NCBI RefSeq assembly: GCF_030063475.1
Contig: NZ_JASIRT010000012.1
Location: 62,001-126,000 of the forward strand
Direction of reading: 5' to 3'
Source: Roseomonas sp. E05
GTDB taxonomy: Bacteria; Pseudomonadota; Alphaproteobacteria; Acetobacterales; Acetobacteraceae
DNA length: 64,000 bases
The first letter of the stretch is position 1, and each line of letters starts with the position of its first letter. This document shows positions 1 to 7,920 of this stretch, piece by piece. The notes beneath the pieces were generated by a model. That model saw only the letters and a list, made by a program, of their open reading frames with translations, was not told where the DNA came from and searched no databases. The position numbers were made by a program, and so were the translations under genes.

Positions 1-2
1 CC

Positions 3-1478
3 GAGCGTTTCAGCGGCACGACCATCCCGGCCGGGCTGGTCCGGGTGATGCAGGGTCGCAGCATGGGCGGCGGCGAGGGGCGGGCGCTCGAAGGCGAGGA
101 AGTCCTCTACGCCTTCCGCGCCATCGAGGGGCTCCCTGGCTGGAACATCGTCGTCGCCGCCCCGCTCGCCGCCTCGCGGGCGATCTGGAACCGGCCGCTG
201 CTGGCGCTGGCCGGCGGCGGCCTGGCGGCGATGCTGCTGGCCCTGGCCGCGGCGCGGTGGCTCAGCCGGCGCGTGCTGGCGCCGATCGCGGCGCTGCAGC
301 GGCAGGCCGAGGCGGTCGCGCAGGGCAGGGACCTGCTGCTGCTGGCGCCCCTGGCCGAAACCGCGGAGATCAAGGAATTCGCCGCGCTGCAGCGCGCCCT
401 CGCCGCCGCCGCCGCCACGCTGCGGCGGCAGATGGAGGCCGAGCGGCACGCGGTGGATGCGCTTCTGGCCAGCGAGCGCCGCTACCGCGCCCTGGCCGAG
501 GCCGGGGCTGTCGCGCTCTGGCAGGCCGATGCGGCTGGCAACATTCTCGAAAGCCGGGGCTGGGAACTGCTGACGGGGCAGGCGCCGGAGCAGCTCCAGG
601 GCACCGGCTGGGCCGCCGCGATCCACCCGGAGGATGCCGCCACCACCCTGGCGGCCTGGCAGGCAGCCTTCCTCGAGCGTCGGCCGCTCAACGTGCAGTT
701 CCGGGTGCGGCGGCATGACGGCGCCTGGCTCTGGGTCCGCAGCCGGGGTGTGCCGGTGCTCAGTCCGGACGGCCGGCTGGTGGAATGGGCCGGCGTCGTC
801 GAGGACACGGACGCGCAGCGCCGCGCCGCGGAACTGCAGCGGCTGCTGGCGCGCGAAGTGGACCACCGCGCCAAGAACGTGCTCTCCATCGTGCAATCCG
901 TGGTGCGGCTGACCCGGACCGAGGAGCCCGGCGCCTTCGTCGCCGCCGTCGAGGCGCGCATCGCCGCACTGGCCCGCGCCCATGCGCTGCTGGCCCAGGA
1001 GGGATGGGCCGGTGCCGATCTGCGCGCCATCGCCGAGCGGGAGTTCGCGCCCTATGCGACGGTGCGCTGCCATGCCTGCAGCAGCATCCGGCTTGAGGGG
1101 CCGCCGCTGCCGCTGGCCGCCACGGCCGTGCAGCCCCTGGCCATGGTGCTGCACGAGCTGGCCACCAACGCCGCCAAATACGGCGCCCTCTCCCGGCCGG
1201 ACGGCACGTTGACCCTGCGTTGGGCACTCGACCGGAATGCGGACCTGCTGGTGCTGGACTGGCTGGAAACCGGCGGCCCGCCCCTGCAGGGGGCGCCGGC
1301 CCGGAGCGGCTTCGGCTCCCGCATCATCGAGGCCACCCTGCGCAGCCAGCTGCGCGGGCAGATGGAGCGCCGCTGGGAGGGCTCCGGCCTGGCCTGCCGC
1401 ATCACCCTGCCGCTGGCCCGGACGGCTCTGGCCGAGCCCGCCGGCGAAAGCCGGCCGGCCTTCATGGTCACCGCCTGA
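3..1478 (+). CDS. Membrane sensor histidine kinase, HWE family, PAS domain (5' end outside window)
   Basis: The reading frame is open from the left edge, so the N-terminal sensory part is missing; the first in-window start codons (45, 48) are probably internal. The visible protein has a short periplasmic end resembling a Cache-type domain, one membrane helix (LLALAGGGLAAMLLALAAA, about residues 65-85 of the visible part), a HAMP-like linker, a PAS/PAC domain (from ERRYRALAEAG to VVEDTDAQRR), and an HWE kinase core. The phospho-acceptor His is in the DHRAKNVL block, the N-box is HELATNAAKYG, the Trp-x-Glu signature is in LDWLETGG and the G-box is GFGSRIIE. HWE kinases autophosphorylate and pass phosphate to separate response regulators, often in stress or light signalling. 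No response regulator lies beside it in the window, so the partner and signal are unknown. Confidence 0.9.
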   Translation, partial: ERFSGTTIPAGLVRVMQGRSMGGGEGRALEGEEVLYAFRAIEGLPGWNIVVAAPLAASRAIWNRPLLALAGGGLAAMLLALAAARWLSRRVLAPIAALQRQAEAVAQGRDLLLLAPLAETAEIKEFAALQRALAAAAATLRRQMEAERHAVDALLASERRYRALAEAGAVALWQADAAGNILESRGWELLTGQAPEQLQGTGWAAAIHPEDAATTLAAWQAAFLERRPLNVQFRVRRHDGAWLWVRSRGVPVLSPDGRLVEWAGVVEDTDAQRRAAELQRLLAREVDHRAKNVLSIVQSVVRLTRTEEPGAFVAAVEARIAALARAHALLAQEGWAGADLRAIAEREFAPYATVRCHACSSIRLEGPPLPLAATAVQPLAMVLHELATNAAKYGALSRPDGTLTLRWALDRNADLLVLDWLETGGPPLQGAPARSGFGSRIIEATLRSQLRGQMERRWEGSGLACRITLPLARTALAEPAGESRPAFMVTA

Positions 1479-1487
1479 GGCGGCGCC

Positions 1488-1730
1488 TCAGGGGGTGGTG
1501 CGGAAATAGGGCTCGACCGGCCCCTGCAGCTTGATGGTCATCGGGTTGCCCTTGCGGTCCAGGGTGGTGCCCACGGTCAGGCGGACCCAGCCCTCGCTGA
1601 CGCAGTACTCTTCCACATTGGTCTTCTCGGCGCCCTTGAACCGCACGCCGATGCCGCGCTCCAGCAGGGCGGCGTCGTAATAGGGGCTGCGCGGGTTGCT
1701 CGACAGGCGATCAGGCGGGGTATCGGTCAT
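1488..1730 (-). CDS. DUF3297 family small protein
   Basis: An 80-residue acidic/basic soluble protein starting MTDTPPDRLSSNPRSPYYD. It contains the conserved stretch GIGVRFKGAEKTNVEEYC and a C-terminal KGNPMTIKLQGPVEPY, which I recognise as the DUF3297 family, a glutathione-peroxidase-annotated but functionally uncharacterised family common in Proteobacteria. The start is supported by GGAGGAA about ten bases upstream on the minus strand. It ends only nine bases from the stop of the converging histidine kinase. Longer upstream extensions of this frame run over unrelated DNA and are not believable. Confidence 0.85.
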   Translation of the reverse strand: MTDTPPDRLSSNPRSPYYDAALLERGIGVRFKGAEKTNVEEYCVSEGWVRLTVGTTLDRKGNPMTIKLQGPVEPYFRTTP

Positions 1731-1825
1731 CGGGTGGCTCTTCCTCCGGCGGAACAAGGGCGGGCATGCCGCGTCGGGTGATAACCAAGCGGCGCCGCCC
1801 TGCCAAATCGGCCATGGCGCCCGGC

Positions 1826-2206
1826 TCAGGCCTCGCGGGCGATGATGCCGTTCACCGTGCGGCAGGCCGCCACCACGGCGAGCAGCAACAGGCCCTGCCG
1901 GATCAGCCCGCCCGGGGTGAACAGGTATCCGCCCGCCCGCAGCTGGCTGGGGACGTAGTGCAGGAACTGCTGCAGCTCCGGGTCGAGCGTCAGGCCGCCC
2001 AGGGCCTGCAGCCCCAGCCACCAGAGCGCGCCCACCAGCAGCAGCAGCGGTCCGGCCAGTTCCGCCACCAACTCGATGAAGGTCAGGCTGAAGGTCACCA
2101 GCCCCCAGAAGAGGATCGAGGCCCCACGCAGGACCAGCCGGGACGTGCCGCCGCGGCTCTGGCGATAGGTGGCGAAGCTGTCGGAATGGGCCGGGGCGGT
2201 GGGCAT
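1826..2206 (-). CDS. Small membrane protein of unknown function, two or three helices
   Basis: A 126-residue protein starting MPTAPAHSDSFATYRQSRGG. I chose the ATG at 2206 because AAGGGAAAG lies just upstream and the longer frame (to 2338) is Arg/Pro-rich and looks non-coding. A hydrophobic segment from LVLRGASILFWGLVTFSL through LLLLVGALWWLGLQ gives two likely helices, and a third lies near the C-terminus (GLLLLAVVAACRTV). I do not recognise the family. It is transcribed away from the hyuAB operon and may share the divergent intergenic region. Confidence 0.6.
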   Translation of the reverse strand: MPTAPAHSDSFATYRQSRGGTSRLVLRGASILFWGLVTFSLTFIELVAELAGPLLLLVGALWWLGLQALGGLTLDPELQQFLHYVPSQLRAGGYLFTPGGLIRQGLLLLAVVAACRTVNGIIAREA

Positions 2207-2397
2207 GGCGGCTTTCCCTTCTGGATGCGGGCCCTTCTGGACAGGGGCGGCCCCCCTGGCGCCGGGCGGACCCCGTCCGCCCCCGCGGCGCGCGCGGCGC
2301 GACGGACCTGCAAGGCATACCGGCATCGGCGGCGGCATTCAAACCAATCACGCGCGCTGAACCGCCGCCTCGCCAAGCAGCCCCGGAATGGGCATGC

Positions 2398-2413
2398 TGG
2401 CACGAGAGTTGCT
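2398..2413 (+). promoter_or_regulatory. Sigma-54 (-24/-12) promoter for hyuAB-dctPQM
   Basis: The sequence TGGCACGAGAGTTGCT matches the RpoN consensus TGGCACG-N4-TTGC(A/T) at every conserved position. The GG is at 2399-2400, the GC at 2411-2412, with exactly 10 bases between them. Predicted transcription start is near 2424, about 80 bases before the hyuA start. It implies control by an enhancer-binding protein, which is not in the window. No convincing sigma-70 promoter was seen in the 2207-2502 gap. Confidence 0.75.
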
Positions 2414-2502
2414 CCGCCTCCGCCGCGCACGGAGGCCAGGCACGGGTTGCCCCGCCACGGGAAATCAGCCGGGCGGATCCAGAGACGCAGGGAGACAGGG
2501 AC

Positions 2503-4590
2503 TTGAGTTCGAGCTCAAACGTGCGGCTGGCGGCGGATATCGGCGGCACCTTCACCGACATCGTTCTCGATGCCGACGGTACGCGCCGCACGCGCAAGGT
2601 GCTGACCACGCCGGCTGCGCCGGAGGAGGGCGTGCTGGAGGGTGTTTCCCTGGTCCTGCAGGATGCGGGCCTGCGCTTTTCCGACATCGACGTCTTCGTC
2701 CATGGCACGACGCTGGCCACCAACGCCATCATCGAACGCCGTGGCGCCAGGACGGCGCTGATCGCCACGGCGGGCTTCCGCGACGTGCTGGAGATCGGCA
2801 CCGAGAGCCGCTACGACCAATACGACCTGACGCTGGAGAAGCCGGTGCCGCTGGTGCCGCGCGCGCTGCGCTTCACCGTGCCGGAGCGGATGGACGCCGC
2901 GGGCCGCGTGCGCCTGCCGCTCGACGAGGCGGCGCTGGACGCGCTGGTGCCGGCGCTCCGCGAGGCCGGGGTGCAGAGCGTCGCCTTCGCCTTCCTGCAC
3001 GCCTATGCCAACCCGGCGCATGAGCTGGCCGCCGGCGCCCGGCTGAAGGCGGCGATGCCGGGGCTTTCCATCACCCTCTCGCACGAGGTCTGCCCGGAGG
3101 TGCGGGAATACGAGCGCACCTCGACGGCGGTGGCCAATGCCTATGTGCAGCCGCTGATGGAGGGCTATCTCGGCCGCATGGCCGCCGCCCTGCGCGAGCG
3201 GCAGTACCGCGGCGCGACCTATCTGGTGACCTCCGGCGGCGGGCTGACCGCGCTGGAGACGGCACAGAAGTTCCCGGTGCGGCTGGTGGAATCCGGCCCC
3301 GCCGGCGGCGCCATCTTCGCCGCGCAGGTGGCCTTGCGGGCCGGCGAGCAGAAGGTGCTCTCCTTCGACATGGGCGGCACCACCGCCAAGATCTGCCTGA
3401 TCGAGAAGGGCGAGCCGGCCACCTCCCGCTTCTTCGAGGTGGACCGCACGGCGCGTTTCCTGAAGGGCTCCGGCCTGCCGCTGCGCATCCCCGTCATCGA
3501 GATGGTGGAGATCGGCGCCGGCGGCGGCTCGATCGCCCAGGTGGACGCGCTGCAGCGGGTGACGGTGGGGCCGGAAAGCGCCTCCTCCGTGCCCGGCCCG
3601 GCCTGCTACGGGCGCGGCGGCACCCGCCCGGCGGTGACCGACGCCGACGTGGCGCTCGGCCTGATCGAGCCGGAGGGTTTTGCCGGTGGCAGCATGACGC
3701 TGCAGCCGGAGCTTTCCCGCCAGGCGCTCGGCAGCGAGATCGGCAAGAAGCTCGGCCTGTCGCCCGACATGGCGGCCTATGCCGTCTATGAGATGGTCTG
3801 CGAGAACATGGCCAGCGCCGCCCGCGTGCACGCTGCCGAGCGCGGCGCCGTCATCGGCCAGCACACCATGATCGCCTTCGGCGGCGCCGCGCCGCTGCAT
3901 GCCGCGCGGGTGGCCGAGAAGGTCGGCGTGCCGCGCGTCGTGGTGCCGCCGAATGCCGGCGTCGGCTCGGCGGTCGGCTTCCTGGCCGCGCCGGTAGCCT
4001 ATGAGATCGTGCGCAGCCGCCATGCGTTGCTGGACGAGAGCTTCGACGGCCCGGCCATCTCGGCGCTGTTCCAGGAGATGGCGGTCTCGGCCCGCGCGCT
4101 GGTCGAGCCGGGCGCGCGCGGTGCGCCCCTCTTCGAGCGGCGCACCGCCTTCATGCGCTATGTCGGCCAGGGCCACGAGATCACCGTGGCGCTGCCGAAC
4201 CGCGAGCTGGGCGCCGAGGACGTGGCCGAGCTGCGCCGCATCTTCGAGGCGGAATACGCGGCGCAGTTCGCCCGCGCCATTCCGGCGGCGGCGATCGAGG
4301 TGCTGAACTGGTCGGTGCTGGTCTCCACGGTGGCCGAGCCGCCGGCGGTGGCGGCGCCCGTCGCCCCCGCGCCGGCGCCGAAGCCGGCCGGGCTGCGGCT
4401 GGTCTTCGACGGCCGCAGCGAGAAGGCCGTGGAGGTGCCGGTCTATGACCGCACCGCCATGGCGCCCGGCGCCGTGGTCCCCGGCCCGGCACTGATCGCC
4501 GAGGACGAGACCACCACCTACGTATCCGGCAGCTTCGATGCCCATGTGGACGGCAGCGGCTGCATCGTGATGGAGCAGAAGGCGGCATGA
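2503..4590 (+). CDS. hyuA: Hydantoinase/oxoprolinase family protein, subunit A
   Basis: A 695-residue ATP-dependent ring-opening amidohydrolase subunit (N-methylhydantoinase A / 5-oxoprolinase N-terminal half). The N-terminus has the ASKHA-type phosphate-binding motif AADIGGTFTDIVL, and FDMGGTTAKICLIEKG near residue 290 marks the second lobe; the C-terminal third is the acetone carboxylase/HyuA-like domain. Start is TTG at 2503, supported by GGGAGACAGGGAC directly upstream. It overlaps hyuB by four bases (ATGA), so the subunits are translationally coupled. The family acts on cyclic amides such as hydantoins, 5-oxoproline and creatinine derivatives; the specific substrate cannot be read from sequence. 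Co-transcription with a TRAP importer argues for catabolism of an imported compound. Confidence 0.93.
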   Translation: MSSSSNVRLAADIGGTFTDIVLDADGTRRTRKVLTTPAAPEEGVLEGVSLVLQDAGLRFSDIDVFVHGTTLATNAIIERRGARTALIATAGFRDVLEIGTESRYDQYDLTLEKPVPLVPRALRFTVPERMDAAGRVRLPLDEAALDALVPALREAGVQSVAFAFLHAYANPAHELAAGARLKAAMPGLSITLSHEVCPEVREYERTSTAVANAYVQPLMEGYLGRMAAALRERQYRGATYLVTSGGGLTALETAQKFPVRLVESGPAGGAIFAAQVALRAGEQKVLSFDMGGTTAKICLIEKGEPATSRFFEVDRTARFLKGSGLPLRIPVIEMVEIGAGGGSIAQVDALQRVTVGPESASSVPGPACYGRGGTRPAVTDADVALGLIEPEGFAGGSMTLQPELSRQALGSEIGKKLGLSPDMAAYAVYEMVCENMASAARVHAAERGAVIGQHTMIAFGGAAPLHAARVAEKVGVPRVVVPPNAGVGSAVGFLAAPVAYEIVRSRHALLDESFDGPAISALFQEMAVSARALVEPGARGAPLFERRTAFMRYVGQGHEITVALPNRELGAEDVAELRRIFEAEYAAQFARAIPAAAIEVLNWSVLVSTVAEPPAVAAPVAPAPAPKPAGLRLVFDGRSEKAVEVPVYDRTAMAPGAVVPGPALIAEDETTTYVSGSFDAHVDGSGCIVMEQKAA

Positions 4591-6260
4591 GCACCGAGAC
4601 CCGCCCGCAGGCGAGCCTGATCGACCTGCAGATCATGTGGAACCGCCTGATCGCCGTGGTCGGCGAGCAGGCGCAGGTGCTGATCCGCACCGCCTTCAGC
4701 CCGATCGTGCGCGAATGCGGCGACATCTCCGCCGGCATCTTCGACCTGGAGGGGCGGATGCTGGCGCAGGCCGTCACCGGCACCCCGGGCCATGTCAACT
4801 CGATGGCGGAATCGGTGAAGCACTTCCTCCGCCACTTCCCCATCGAGACGATGAAGGAGGGCGACGCCTACATCACCAACGACCCGTGGATGGGCACGGG
4901 CCACCTGAACGACTTCGTCATCACCACGCCCGCCTTCCACCGGGGCAAGCTGGTCGGCCTGTTCTCCTGCACCAGCCACCTGATGGACATCGGCGGCCTG
5001 GGCAACGGTCCCGAGGCCTCCGACGTCTTCATGGAGGGCCTCTATATCCCGATGCTGAAGCTCATCGACCAGGGCCAGGTCAATGAGACGCTGATGGCGA
5101 TGATCCGCGCCAACACGCGGCTGCCGGTGGACACCGAGGGCGACACCTACTCCCTCGCCGCCTGCAACGATGTCGGCGCGCGCGCCCTCTCCGCCATGAT
5201 GGAGGAGTTCGGCATCGACACGCTGGAGCCGCTCGCCGAATACATCATCGCGCGCTCGCGCGAGGCGGTGCTGGCCGAGGTGGCGAAGCTGCCCAGAGGC
5301 ACCTGGCGCTACAGCATGACGGTGGACGGCTACGACCACCCGCTGACGCTGCAGGCCGAGCTGACCGTCTCCGAGAGCGGCATCCATGTGGACTACACCG
5401 GCACCTCGCAGCAGGTGCGGCGTGGCATCAACGTGCCGCTGGCCTATACCACGGCCTATACGGTCTTCGGCCTGGGCTGCATCGTCGCCGCCAACATCCC
5501 GAACAATGCCGGCTCGCTGGCGCCGCTCACCGTCTCGGCGCCGCGCGGCGTGGTGCTGAACGCGCCGAAGCCGGCGCCGGTCTCCTCGCGGCATGTGCTC
5601 GGCCAGATGCTGCCCGACATGGTCTTCGGCTGCCTGCGCCAGGCCATCCCCGACCGCGTGCCGGCGGAGGGCACCTCCTGCCTCTGGAACATCGTCGTGC
5701 GCGGCGAGCGGCAGGAGAGCCGCGGGCCGAACCATGGCTATGCGCTGGCCATCACCACCAATGGCGGCACCGGCGGCCGCCCGGCGCAGGACGGGCTCTC
5801 GGCCACCGCCTTCCCCAGCGGCGTGCAGGGCACGCCGGTGGAGATCGCCGAGATCCAGTCGCCGCTGATCTTCTGGCGCAAGGAACTGCGGCCGGACAGC
5901 GGCGGCGCCGGCGCGCATCGCGGCGGCCTCGGGCAGATCATGGAGATCGGCAACAACGAGGACGCGCCCTTCGAGCTGCTGGCGGCCTTCGACCGCATCG
6001 CCTATCCGCCGCGCGGTGCGGAGGGCGGCGGCGGGGGCGCACCAGGCCATGTCGGCCTGGCCTCGGGCGCCACGCTGCGCGGCAAGGGGCTGCAGGTCAT
6101 CCCGCCCGGCGAGCGGCTGGTGGTGCTGACCCCCGGCGGCGGCGGCCTCGGCGACCCGAAGGCGCGCCCGGCGGCACAGCGCGCGGCCGACCTGCGCAAC
6201 GGGCTGGTGACGCCCGAGGCCGCGGCGCGGCTCTATGGGGCGCCACAGGCCGCCGAATAG
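4587..6260 (+). CDS. hyuB: Hydantoinase/oxoprolinase family protein, subunit B
   Basis: A 557-residue HyuB-type subunit. Family hallmarks include IRTAFSPIVRECGDISAGIFD near the N-terminus, GDAYITNDPWMGTGHLNDF, the central HLMDIGG, and the glycine-rich C-terminal HRGGLGQIMEIG followed by TPGGGGLGDP. It would complete the heteromeric enzyme with HyuA, which binds the nucleotide while HyuB contributes to the hydrolytic centre. Start ATG overlaps the hyuA stop. Length is normal for the family (about 550-600). It is followed by a 69-base gap with a hairpin before dctP. Confidence 0.93.
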   Translation: MSTETRPQASLIDLQIMWNRLIAVVGEQAQVLIRTAFSPIVRECGDISAGIFDLEGRMLAQAVTGTPGHVNSMAESVKHFLRHFPIETMKEGDAYITNDPWMGTGHLNDFVITTPAFHRGKLVGLFSCTSHLMDIGGLGNGPEASDVFMEGLYIPMLKLIDQGQVNETLMAMIRANTRLPVDTEGDTYSLAACNDVGARALSAMMEEFGIDTLEPLAEYIIARSREAVLAEVAKLPRGTWRYSMTVDGYDHPLTLQAELTVSESGIHVDYTGTSQQVRRGINVPLAYTTAYTVFGLGCIVAANIPNNAGSLAPLTVSAPRGVVLNAPKPAPVSSRHVLGQMLPDMVFGCLRQAIPDRVPAEGTSCLWNIVVRGERQESRGPNHGYALAITTNGGTGGRPAQDGLSATAFPSGVQGTPVEIAEIQSPLIFWRKELRPDSGGAGAHRGGLGQIMEIGNNEDAPFELLAAFDRIAYPPRGAEGGGGGAPGHVGLASGATLRGKGLQVIPPGERLVVLTPGGGGLGDPKARPAAQRAADLRNGLVTPEAAARLYGAPQAAE

Positions 6261-6284
6261 GCCTTCAGAACCAGAACAGGAAAA

Positions 6285-6304
6285 GCCGGGCCGCAGAGCC
6301 CGGC
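6285..6304 (+). other. Hairpin in the hyuB-dctP gap
   Basis: GCCGGGC, six-base loop, GCCCGGC: a perfect 7-bp stem lying between the hyuB stop and the ribosome-binding site (GGGAGA) of dctP. There is no U-tract, so it is more likely a processing or mRNA-stabilising structure than a terminator. Binding-protein genes in operons often need higher transcript levels than their neighbours. Confidence 0.45.
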
Positions 6305-6329
6305 GCAGAGCTTCACGGGAGACTTACGA

Positions 6330-7328
6330 ATGACCACGCGTCGCATCCTGATGACGGCGGCTCTCGGCACGCTCGCCGCCCCCGCCCTGATCCGCTCCGC
6401 CCGGGCGGCCACCCAGCTCGACCTCGCCACCGTCTGGCCGGACGGCAACTTCCACACCCAGAACGCCAAGCGCTTCGCCGCCGAGGTGGCCAAGGCCACC
6501 GGCAACGAGGTGCAGATCACCGTCCATTCCGGCGGCGCGCTCGGCTTCAAGGGGCCGGAGCTGCTGCGCTCGGTGCGCGACGGGCTGGTGCCGATGGCCG
6601 ATGTGCTGAACAACCAGCAGATCGGCGATGCGCCGATCATGGGCATCGAATCGATTCCCTTCCTGATCGGCTCCTTCGACGAGCTGAAGGTGCTGGATAA
6701 GTACCTTCTGCCGGAATACGAGCGCGTGGTGAAGGCCAACAACCAGAAGATGCTCTACACGGTGCCCTGGCCGACGCAGTACATGCACCTGAAGTCGCCG
6801 ATCGCCTCGATCGACGGGCTGCGCGGCGTGCGCATCCGCGCCTCCGACAAGGGCGTGGCCGACATGTGCACCGCGCTCGGCGCCGCCGGCACCATGATGC
6901 CCTGGGGCGAGGTGGTGCCCGCGCTCGCCTCCGGCCGCATCGATGGCGTCTGCACCTCGGCGACCTCGGGCGTGGACGGGCGGTTCTGGGAGTTCATGAA
7001 GGTCGCCTACCGCACCAACCACACCTTCTCCTCGCAGCTCGTCACCATCAATCTCGACACCTGGAACGACCTCTCCGCCGCCAACCGCGAGAAGATCGAG
7101 ACCCTGGCCAAGACGCTGCAGCCGGAGTTCTGGGACGTCGCCGCCAAGGACGACACCACCAGCGTGCAGCGGCTGACCAAGGAGGGCATGCAGGTGGTGG
7201 ACGTGGACCCCGCCATGCTGGCCGAGATGCGCAAGCGCACCGCCTTCATGAAGGACGACTTCATCAAGCGCGTGCCTTCCGCAAAGCCGATCATCGAGGC
7301 CTATCTGGCCGAGCTCGGGAGGGCCTGA
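6330..7328 (+). CDS. dctP: TRAP transporter substrate-binding protein, DctP family
   Basis: A 332-residue periplasmic solute receptor. The leader has an Arg-Arg pair in TTRRILMTAALG followed by a hydrophobic segment and an ARAA cleavage region, so Tat export is plausible. The body shows DctP features: GGALGFKGPELLRSVRDG, a GLRGVRIRAS strand and the WGEVVPALASGRIDGVCTS substrate-site region, where an Arg usually salt-bridges a carboxylate ligand. It precedes dctQ and dctM with almost no spacing. In this operon it presumably delivers the hyuAB substrate or its precursor, probably an organic acid-like cyclic amide. Confidence 0.92.
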   Translation: MTTRRILMTAALGTLAAPALIRSARAATQLDLATVWPDGNFHTQNAKRFAAEVAKATGNEVQITVHSGGALGFKGPELLRSVRDGLVPMADVLNNQQIGDAPIMGIESIPFLIGSFDELKVLDKYLLPEYERVVKANNQKMLYTVPWPTQYMHLKSPIASIDGLRGVRIRASDKGVADMCTALGAAGTMMPWGEVVPALASGRIDGVCTSATSGVDGRFWEFMKVAYRTNHTFSSQLVTINLDTWNDLSAANREKIETLAKTLQPEFWDVAAKDDTTSVQRLTKEGMQVVDVDPAMLAEMRKRTAFMKDDFIKRVPSAKPIIEAYLAELGRA

Positions 7329-7329
7329 T

Positions 7330-7920
7330 TTGGCCTCTCCCGTGCTGCATCCGGCACGGGCGGCGCCACCCTCGGGGATGGCGCCGGCGGTGCTGCGCTT
7401 CTCCGACGGCGTCGCGGCGGCCAGCGGCGCCTTCGCCTCGCTCTGCCTGGTGGCGCTCCTGCTGCTGATCCTGGCCGAGGTGGGGGCCGGCCTGCTCGGC
7501 AAGCTCTTTCCCGGCTTCGGCGGCGAGATCACCGTCGCCTGGGAATACGGCGCCTATCTGATGGGGGCCGTCTTCCTGTTCGGCGCGGCGGCGGGGCTGC
7601 GCGCCGGCACGCATATCCGCGTCTCCATCCTGCTGGCGCGTGCGGGGCGCGGCTTCACGCTGGTGCTGGAGCTGGTGGCGACGCTGATCGGCCTTTTCGT
7701 CACCGGGTTCCTGGCCTGGGCGCTGGTGCAGTTCGCGCTGCGCGCCTGGAGCAGCGGCCGGCTCTCCAGCGGCAGCCTGACGCCGCTCTGGATCCCCGAC
7801 GCCGTGCTGGCGCTCGGCGCCGTGTTGCTGGCCGTGCAGATGGCGACGCGGCTGCTGCGCGTGCTGCTCGGCCTGCCCACCGAGGATGAGAGCCTGAAGG
7901 CCGGGAGTGTCGGCGAATGA
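7330..7920 (+). CDS. dctQ: TRAP transporter small permease, DctQ family
   Basis: A 196-residue four-helix integral membrane protein, the small subunit of the TRAP permease. Hydrophobic segments lie near residues 30-52, 65-88, 100-130 and 150-170. I use TTG at 7330 because GGGAGG lies seven bases upstream inside the end of dctP; an in-frame ATG at 7378 would remove 16 residues and has a weaker ribosome-binding site. It overlaps dctM by four bases (ATGA). Confidence 0.85.
   Translation: MASPVLHPARAAPPSGMAPAVLRFSDGVAAASGAFASLCLVALLLLILAEVGAGLLGKLFPGFGGEITVAWEYGAYLMGAVFLFGAAAGLRAGTHIRVSILLARAGRGFTLVLELVATLIGLFVTGFLAWALVQFALRAWSSGRLSSGSLTPLWIPDAVLALGAVLLAVQMATRLLRVLLGLPTEDESLKAGSVGE

Noticed and set aside
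2515-4545. A 676-codon open frame antisense to hyuA
   Set aside because: The sequence is low-complexity Arg/His/Gly/Ala without motifs; hyuA on the plus strand is fully supported.
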